Shown here piece after piece: positions 56,988 to 64,000 of a stretch of DNA of 64,000 nucleotides (the first letter of the stretch is position 1; every line of letters starts with the position of its first letter). The position numbers and the translations under genes are program-made. Under the pieces are notes generated by a model. That model had not been told where the DNA came from and did not search any database. It was given only the letters and a program-made list of their open reading frames with translations. The DNA is taken from contig CM033114.1 of the NCBI GenBank assembly GCA_019321725.1, positions 13,682,278-13,746,277 of the forward strand, in the 5' to 3' direction. Origin of the DNA: Paulownia fortunei (lineage: Eukaryota > Streptophyta > Magnoliopsida > Lamiales > Paulowniaceae).

Positions 56988-58698
56988 TGTAGAAGTAGTG
57001 TCCAATGCGCTAATTAGATTGGCCGTTATTTACTCTTGTAATAGACTTTCTCAGTTGTAATACATTTATTAAAGGCATTTTCTTTATCTTATGGATCGCA
57101 TATATTTAATGCACATTAGATAAAGTCTGTAGATCAATTCTAGCTATGGGGCATGGTTGCGCATATGATGGTGATCATGAAACTTGCTTCTATAGCTTTG
57201 ATTTTAAACTATATTTCGAGTCGAGGGTTTTTTAAGAAGGGACATCAAATAGTCCAATAAAACTCGCGCATACGATGCATGCTCGTAAGAAGAGAATGTC
57301 TTATTCCATGGACGTCAGCATACAGACGCAAGTGCATGTATGCGGGTGCTTGTTAGAGAACAAGTACATTAAACTGACCTACTTGAAATTCTTAGTTGGC
57401 AATCCCAAATGTCGAATTAAAAACTTCTACGTTATGATAGTGCATGACTAGTTCTTTGACTTGAGGCACCATAGTAACCTTATATGTGTAATGCCTTACT
57501 TAGATGTATCCTCTGATTGCTAACAATTATAAAAGGGTTATGTTGGGTATTGTATTTATGCGTATGAAGGTTAATGAGTGGCCAACAAAAGATCCGTCAC
57601 TTGTCGGGTAGAACAAGTGAATCTCTTATGTTTTCATAGTTCATGACTTAGAAAACCTTGGCCAAGGTAGAGTGAATATCAAAAAAGGGTTTCTGATGAT
57701 TCATTAAGAGTCATTGCAACTTGAAATAAAATCATAGATATTGAGTCTATTAGGGTTTCGACTATTATCTATACCATAGACTCAAACGGGACATTAGTTG
57801 ACGGAAGGACCTTATGTGCATGGTACTCGTAACTAGAATATGATCACTTGCTATTTCACCTAAGACTAGCTTGTCGTGATTACTCACTAGGTATTTTCAA
57901 AGATAGTGAGGTTCTAGGAATTAAGGAGTTAATTCCTAGCGGATTAATTAATCGAAATTATTGTTAGTCATAAGTTGTAAATTTTGCAAGCCCACACAAC
58001 TAGCTTAGAAATGAACCTAAAGGGTCACACACAATTTGGAATGAAACTTCTCTAGTCTATAAATTATCGAAGGGGTTGGATATAATTAATTAATTGGATT
58101 AATTAATTAAAAAATTAAATTAATTCAAATAGCTGAATTAATTATTTAATTAAATAGTAGGACTAGTTAATTGGATCTAATGAGATTAGGAATCCAATTG
58201 GAGTGAATAAATTAATTAATTAAATCAACTAATTTAAACTTGGACTAATTTAATTAATTAGATTAATTAAATGGGCTTGGAGAAGTCCAAGCCGAAGTTT
58301 AATTAGGCTTATTAGAAGCCCATTTGAAAATAAGAGAAATTAAATAAGTGAATAAGATTTACTTATTTAAATAATATATGATATTATACATATGAATTTA
58401 TGGATAAATTCATAGCTTGGAAGCCCTAATTTTGGAAGCAAAATTCGGCCATAATGAAAAAACAAAAAGGAAAGATTTTATTTTGTCTATGTGTTTTTAG
58501 TTTGTTAAGGAAAGTGAGACTTTTCCATACAAACTAATTACCATGTGAGGATGAAATTAGGGTTGCCCTAATCTTTGTAGAGGACAAAATTTTAATCTCC
58601 AATACTCTTGTAATTTTCGGCCATAGCAAGAATTAGAAGAAAAAATATTTTCTTCATTTTGAGGCTACAAGAGGTTTGTGTGAATTAATAGTTTATCA
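56988..58698 (+). repeat. LTR-A, plus strand, 5' LTR of element 7 (~1.7 kb)
   Basis: Start 'tgtagaagtagtgtcc', close to TGTTAGAGTAGTG. U3 blocks match other copies ('gactttctcag'-type, 'aaagtctgtagatc', 'atgatggtgatcatgaaac', 'gcttgttagagaacaagtac'). The end 'gtttatca' is placed just before the primer site. The left flank gtttg (56983-56987) should recur beyond the 3' LTR outside the window. Confidence 0.75.
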
Positions 58699-58707
58699 AT
58701 ATATTAA

Positions 58708-58721
58708 TAGTATCAAAGCCA
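58708..58721 (+). promoter_or_regulatory. Copia primer binding site (element 7)
   Basis: 'tagtatcaaagcca' against TGGTATCAAAGCCA: initiator tRNA-Met type with one G-to-A change. Confidence 0.75.
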
Positions 58722-60303
58722 CGGTTAGCAAAATATTAATAGTTTATGGGTGAATTAATATATTAGTTTATGTGATAAACTGGTTTGCATGATTTGTGCT
58801 TTTGTAAATTGGGGTATGTTTAAATTTAATTATTGCACATAGAAATATTTTAAATGTTAAAATATTATATATCTTCATTTTTGCTTAAATATTATTAAGG
58901 TTTTGTCAAGGGTAGAAAGAATTCTTCCCGGCCAACTTGAGCATGCGTTGAGGCCCCTCCCGCGCGCTAGCTCATTGATGAGAGTTTTTCAGCCCGGATA
59001 AAATCAAAACAATAGCCAATGCATGGGATGAAAGTTGGCAAAGAAAAATGGAAGACCAAATGGTGAAAGTCGCCGATCGAAGCTGTACAACGGCGGACGG
59101 GGTAAATGTAGCTTTTGGCTATTGTCTCCAATTTTGTGTAATTTTTATTTTAAAAAATCTGATTTTAATATTCTGGAATTAATTGTTAATTTTGGAATAT
59201 TTGAAAAATGGTTTTTCAAAAAATTAGATAAGATGCCTAATTTTTGAAAAATGCCAAAGTAAACAACTCAATAAAATTATATACTTTCAATTCATGTGAT
59301 GAATGTAATGGGCATGTATGTTGGGATGATCGTAGAGACTTGGACCATTGTGAATAGTTTTTTTCATTTTCTTTAGGTTTTAATTCGGGGCCTGCGAGCC
59401 TCTTATTCAATTCGATGTAATTATACCTTTATTTTCTACAAGAGAGTAGAATTTAGGGGTGATGCTTTCTTTCTTTTGTAAAAAGAGGACAAAAGAAGGA
59501 AGAACCATGGAGGCTCGAGATCCAAAGCCCATGTATGCGTGGGATGCATAACTATAATAGTGTAGGTTACTGTTTTATTACCCTTAATTGACCTAGACCC
59601 AATTTTGGCTCGATTGGATCGTATAGGTTAGGGTTATGATCATTCTGTTTATTTTAGTATGTATTAGATGCATGCTAGGGTTTATTTAAATTGATGAGGT
59701 CTTGGAAATAAACAAACCCTACTTAATTTTTTAAAAATTAAGTTAAAGAATTTTTATGAAAAATTATATTTCAATCAATTATGGACAAGTTGAGTAGGAC
59801 TCATCAATCCATGCCTACTATAAAAAATAAGTGACATGACGATGCTACCACATTCTGTCATCGACCATGAGTCGTGGGATGACTTAATGGAGGAAAGTTG
59901 TGATCACTCACTAAGCATAAAGATGCCCATGGAATAGACTCGTCTCTACCTCGGCCATGAGTCATGGGAGGTTTAGATGCTCCATTTACATGGATGTTTA
60001 TAGGTCTTAATTGACACTTAGTACCATATGGGCTTATAAAATTGGGGCATATTGGAAGAAGTGAGGCAAAATATCTTGAGGGTTATGTAGTGATATAATT
60101 ATTAAAAGAGTTAACCACCTTTTGGTGCATTTCATGGGCTCATAAAATTGGGGTGTGGAATGCACTAATTGGACCTCAAGCCTACTAGGAAATAAGATTT
60201 CCCGAATGTCCATTATGATTAAAGACCTTATTATAAATGAAATGTATTTACAATAGTTTACTCATTTTCTGCTATCATCTAATGTAGATCATCCACTTTT
60301 GAA
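58722..60303 (+). other. Copia element 7 leader
   Basis: 1.58 kb, similar in part to the leader of element 5. It contains a 70-codon open frame at 59035-59247 (MAKKNGRPNGESRRSKL start) with no recognised family, and no splice or IRES-like signal that I can support. Confidence 0.6.
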
Positions 60304-61060
60304 ATGGCTAAAAATCCTATTGCATCTATACTTGACGCAAACAAACTCACTGGTCCAACCTTGACACTTGACACTTGACACTTGACACTTATACTCCAAC
60401 CGGGCTACTGGAGAATGTAACTAAGAAGGAGCTTGCAGAGTATCGACAGTAAGTCGATGACGATTTGTAAGCCTAGTGCTATATGATGGCATCAATATCA
60501 AATGAGTTGCAGAGGCATCACTAGGTTCATGCGTATGTGCATGATATCTATGTTCACTTACAAGAGTTGTATGGTGAACATACTAGGCAGGCGAGATACC
60601 AAATCTCGAAAGAGCTTTTCAGGACCCATATGACGGAGGGCTCTTCAGTTCATGATCATGGGCTGAAAATAATAGGCCTGATAGAAAGGCTCGAGACCCT
60701 TGGAGTCATTATGGACAACGAACTCTATATGGATCTCATCCTGCAGTCACTGCCATTTTTTTTTGACTCTTTTGTTATGAACTTCAACATGCATAAGATG
60801 GAGACTAGCATCACTGAGCTTTTCAACATGTTGAAGACAGTTGGAATCCACCATGAAAAAAGAGAAGTCGGTCTTGATGATTGGATCCTTATCCAATTCG
60901 AAGGCTGCAAAGCCCAAGAAGAAGGGAGAAAAGGGGAATGGTTCCTCTAAATCCAAAAGATTCAAGGCCAAGGGTGGAGTCTCAAAGGTCTTTAATAAGT
61001 CCAATGACAAATGCCACCATTGTGGCAAAAATGGGCATTGGAAGAGGAACTACAAGGAGT
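60304..61060 (+). pseudogene. Copia element 7 gag, frameshifted, knuckle Cys lost
   Basis: Start ATG at 60304: MAKNPIASILDANKLTG, then a 7-base unit repeated four times (60361-60388) and stops. The open piece 60537-60950 has IYVHLQELYGEHTRQARYQI, MTEGSSVHDHGLKIIGLI and LYMDLILQSLPFFFDSFVMN. A frame change near 60840 moves homology to the piece starting 60841 (KKEKSVLMIGS). The knuckle reads CHHCGKNGHWKRNY at 61012-61053: the last Cys of C-x2-C-x4-H-x4-C is Tyr, a G-to-A change. The protein would package element RNA. Confidence 0.8.
60361..60388 (+). repeat. Heptanucleotide repeat, four units
   Basis: 'ttgacac' four times in a row, 57 bases into gag. Three extra units add 21 bases, a multiple of three. 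Element 5 has no such run at its gag start. Confidence 0.9.
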
Positions 61061-61079
61061 TTATTGCAAGTCTGAAGGG

Positions 61080-61542
61080 TTCAGGTATTTACTTTGTTGA
61101 AGTTAACTTATCAATTAACGATGCTTCTTGGGTATTGGATACCGACTGTGGATCACATCTACGCAATGATTTGTAGGTGATGTCGGGAAGCAGGAAGCTA
61201 AGTAGAGGAGACACAATCCTGTGCATGGGGAATGGAGCAAGAGTTGCTGCATTAGCCATAGGAACTGTGTACTTAGCTTTAGATAATGGTTTTAAGTTCA
61301 TTTTAAACAATTATTTTTACGTACCAGAATTGATTAAGAATATTATCTCCATTCCAGTTTTGGATAGAGAAGGTTTTAGTTTTTCACTAAAAGACGGAAG
61401 CTGTTCCATTTTTAGAAATTCTTCTTTGACCTTTTCTGGTGCACTAACAAATGGTTTATACACACATACGCCCCAAAAACCAGTTATGCAAATACAACAA
61501 AGTAAAATAAAATTAGATAACCAAAATTCCCTTACACTTTGA
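61080..61542 (+). pseudogene. Copia element 7 protease, active site DTG to DTD
   Basis: The active site reads SWVLDTDCGSHLRNDL near 61126-61173; the Gly of DTG is Asp, one G-to-A change. A TAG stop at 61174-61176 takes the place of a Gln codon that is CAA in element 5. The open piece 61177-61542 follows: MGNGARVAALAIGTVYLALDNG, NYFYVPELIKNIISIPVLDREGFS. The last part is the start of the GAG-pre-integrase region, which continues as LGHKD near 61555. Confidence 0.8.
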
Positions 61543-61544
61543 CA

Positions 61545-62440
61545 CGCTAGACTAGGTCATAAGGATTAACAAGTTGGCACAATTGCTTGACCTTAGGGGA
61601 GAGCAAGGACTGCTAACATATGAATCTTGTCTTAGAGAAAAAATGACTAAGTCTCCATTTGTTGGACAAGTGGAACGTGGAAAGAATGTGTTGGATTTGA
61701 TCCACATAGATGTTTGTGGCCACTAAGTGTTAGTGCCCGAGGGAATTTTCACTACTTCATAACCTTTATTGATGACTTCTCTAGGTATGATTATGTGTAC
61801 CTTTTGAGGTACTAGTCTGAAGCCTTTAAAAGTTCAAGGAGTTCATACGTAAAGTAGAGAAACAAACTGGACTAAGTATCAAGGCTCTTTAATCAGATCG
61901 AGGAGGTGAGTACTTGATTGTTGAGTTTTTGAGTTATCTAAAAGAGAGTGAGATGCTCTCGCAGTGGACTCCACCTGCTACTCTCTAGCTCAATTGAGTT
62001 GCTGAGCGCAGGAATCGAACTCTGTTAGACATGGTTCGATTAATGATGAGTTTAACTATATTACCTTTTTCATTATGGGGTTATGCCCTAGAAATGGTGG
62101 CATATCTTCATAACAGAGTGCCATCAAAAGTCGGGCCCAAAACACCATATGAGATGTAGTGAGGCAAGTCACCCTCCTACAAATACCTCAGGGTTTGGGG
62201 GTGTGCTACTTACATAAAGTAGCAAGTGGGAGATAAGTTGGATATGAGATCCAATTTATGCAAGTTCGTGGGGTATCCAAAAGAGTTAATTGGAAACTAT
62301 TTCTACGACACCTCGGAACAAAAGGTGTTTATTTTGAAGAATGCCACATTCTTAGAGGAGGAATTTCTATTAGATAGAAATGGGCAAGTCGTGGAACTTG
62401 AAGAAGTTCAAGACTACAGAACACCACTGATACCATAATG
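61545..62440 (+). pseudogene. Copia element 7 integrase
   Basis: LLDLIHIDVCG-like sequence near 61690-61720, then HYFITFIDDFSRYDYVYLLRY near 61750-61815 keeps the acidic pair that element 5 has lost. SDRGGEYLIVEFL (61895-61930) keeps the second catalytic Asp, and VAERRNRTLLDMVRLMM near 61998-62050 keeps the Glu. AYLHNRVPSKVGPKTPYEM follows, then the open piece 62226-62438 (MRSNLCKFVGYPKELIGNYFYD, VFILKNATFLEEEFLLDRNG), the integrase C-terminal region. Stops occur near 61565, 61985 and 62158. Confidence 0.8.
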
Positions 62441-62895
62441 GAAGTCCCGTCGACTGAGACTGGACCTTTTGATGCACAACCTCCTACAAGATCTGAGAAG
62501 ATCTCAAAGTAGAGGTATGGCTTTTTGTTAAAAAACAGCGAGGAGATTCTCCCCTTGGATAATAATCCAAGGACCTATGGAGAAGCGATGTCAGACATCA
62601 ATTCGGGAAAATAGTGTGAAGCCATGTAGTCCGAGATGGACTTCATGTACTCTAACAAGGTATGGACCTTGATGGGCCCCCATAGGGAATTGTTCTCATT
62701 GCCTGTAAATGGGTCTACAAGTGGAAACTTGGAGTAAATAGAGAGGTAGTGACCTATAAAGCTCGATTAATTATAAAAGGTTATACTCATAAGCAAGGAA
62801 TTAACTATGAGGAAACTTTTTCACCAGTTGTGATGCTTAAATCCATTCGGATTATGCTTGCTATATCTGCATATTATGACTATGAAATATAGCAA
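62441..62895 (+). pseudogene. Copia element 7 linker and start of RT
   Basis: Linker pieces PLDNNPRTYGEAMSDINS near 62555-62610, then MDFMYSNKVWTL near 62637-62670, GCKWVYKWKLGVNREVVTYKARLI near 62704-62770 and YEETFSPVVMLKSIRIML near 62809-62862. Homology is in one frame for long runs, with stops at 62613 and 62890. Confidence 0.75.
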
Positions 62896-63858
62896 GTGGA
62901 TATTAAGACTATCTTCCTAAATAGAAACATTAAGAAAGAGATCTGCATAAGGCAGACTGAAAGCTTCATATCCAGTAAAAGTGAGCAAAAGGTTTGCAAA
63001 CTCCAAAGATTTATTTATAAACTCAAACAAGCTTTCCGAAGCTGGAACATCCAATTTGATGAGATAATCAAAATGTTTGATTTTCATAGAACCCCGAATG
63101 AGCCTTGTGTGTACAAGAAGGTTAGTGGGAGTGCAGTAACATTTATTGTGCTATATATTGATAACATCCTACTCATTGAAAATGATGTAGGGATGCTGCA
63201 GTCAACTATGACTTGGTTGTCTAACCAATTCTTCATGAAGAATTTGGGAGATGTATCCTTCATCCTTGGTATAAAGATCTATAGGGATAGATCTAGAAGA
63301 ATGATTGGATTGTCCCAATCCACATATATAGATAAGATGCTAAAGAGGTTTAGCATGGAGGAATCCAAGAGGAGATTCCTGCCGATGAGTCATGGCATTT
63401 TTCTCTCGAAGTCTATGTCATTTAAGACTCCTGAGGAAAGACAAAGAATGACTCGCATACCTTATATATCTGCTATTGGAAGCATAATGTATGGTATGCT
63501 ATATACGAGGCCTGATGTTGCACATGGTCTAAGTGTCATAAGCAGATATCAGTCCAATCTAGGTAAAGAACACTTGAAGGACATGAAGATGATCCTTAAG
63601 TACTTGAGAAGGACTAAGGATATCTTCTTAATATATGGCAATGGGGAATTGAAGCTAGAAGGTTATACCAATTCTAATTTCCAGTCTGATATGGATGACT
63701 CGAAGTCGATGTTTGGATTCATATTCACCTTGAACGGTGGTGTCGTTAGCTGGAAGAGTTCCAAGCAAGAGACGACCACAACCTCCACCACTGAGGCTGA
63801 GTATATTACTGGATGTAATGCAGTAAATGAGGTTGTTTGGATAAGAAACTTCATCTAA
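62896..63858 (+). pseudogene. Copia element 7 RT-RNase H, YVDD altered to YIDN
   Basis: The longest open frame in the window (320 codons). It starts inside RT at MDIKTIFLN, so the true polyprotein start lies far upstream and the apparent ATG is internal. VCKLQRFIYKLKQAFRSWN, PNEPCVYKKVSGSAVTFIVLYIDNILLIEN follow: the catalytic box reads YIDN at 63154-63165, with the second Asp changed to Asn (G-to-A). Then LGDVSFILGIKIYRDRS and PYISAIGSIMYGMLYTRPDVAHGLSVISRYQSN. RNase H: EGYTNSNFQSDMDDSKSMFGFIF (first Asp replaced by Asn in YTNSN where YTDSD is usual), VVSWKSSKQETTTTSTTEAEYI with the Glu kept. It stops at 63856. Confidence 0.85.
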
Positions 63859-64000
63859 GAGTTGGGTGTAGTTCTATCCATTTTTGATCTAGTATTGATG
63901 TACTGTGATAACAATGGGGCTATTACACAAGCGGGGGAGTGAAGATCTCATCAATGGTCCAAGCATATAATGAGACGATACCACCTGATCAGAGAGATCA
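63859..64000 (+). pseudogene. Copia element 7 RNase H C-terminus, continues past window
   Basis: After the stop the same frame goes on: ELGVVLSIFDLVLMYCDNNGAI, with CDN carrying the usual Asp, and HIMRRYHLIREI at the window end. The polypurine tract and 3' LTR should follow within a few hundred bases to the right. Confidence 0.8.

Larger units (their letters stand above)
56988..64000 (+). mobile_element. Ty1/copia element 7 (LTR-A family), most complete copy, runs off window
   Basis: Plus strand: 5' LTR (56988-58698), primer site (58708-58721), long leader, gag (60304-61060), protease (61080-61540), integrase (61545-62440), RT (62640-63500) and RNase H (63500 on). It is the best preserved element in the window and serves as the reference for elements 4-6. 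Every domain still has at least one stop, frameshift or catalytic change. The 3' LTR lies beyond 64000. Confidence 0.85.

Overview
The window is AT-rich plant nuclear DNA made almost entirely of decayed transposable elements. I recognise no host protein gene, tRNA gene, rRNA gene or CRISPR array. The evidence for a flowering plant is the set of families present: Ty1/copia elements primed by initiator tRNA-Met, an Athila-type Ty3/gypsy element with a tRNA-Asp-like primer site, a Tat-like gypsy element, a Tekay (del) chromovirus with a chromodomain, and a plant L1-type LINE. Every coding region carries stops or frameshifts, and most lack catalytic residues. This fits old, silenced, gene-poor (pericentromere-like) sequence. 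The species cannot be named from the sequence.

Layout. 1-411 is a piece of a long copia LTR (here LTR-A, minus strand). 412-1780 is an Athila-like gag-protease remnant. 2035-10545 is a Tat-like gypsy element (primer site, gag, protease, RT, RNase H, integrase), broken at 5202-8507 by chromovirus-like and copia LTRs. 11290-12225 holds minus-strand coiled-coil and RNase H remnants. 12359-24454 is a three-level nest: one LTR-A copy (minus) is split by a 9.9 kb Athila element (13802-23739) flanked by an exact 5-bp target duplication (gtcac), and the Athila element contains a solo LTR of another family (LTR-B, 18769-20711). 24455-27437 and 27626-30635 are two different plus-strand copia remnants. 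30636-32375 is a second LTR-B, minus strand. 32376-33645 is a minus-strand copia gag with its primer site and LTR. 33846-42343 is a cluster of LTR-A copia fragments in both orientations, including a hairpin-capable inverted repeat at 35752-37124. 42344-44423 is the 3' end of another LTR-A copia element. 44424-48299 is a LINE (ORF1, endonuclease, RT) cut by an LTR-A fragment. 48300-56987 is a Tekay chromovirus on the minus strand, inserted in the LINE. 56988-64000 is a plus-strand LTR-A copia element that truncates the Tekay 5' LTR and runs off the window.

How the parts work together. These are layers of past insertion, not a cooperating gene set. The order of events can be read from which element interrupts which: LINE, then Tekay, then copia at the right end; LTR-A, then Athila, then LTR-B in the middle. 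I did not find a new functional system. The most useful observations are the nest with its target-site duplications, the LTR-A inverted repeat, the repeat-copy difference inside LTR-B, and the repeated loss of catalytic residues, often by apparent G-to-A or C-to-T change.
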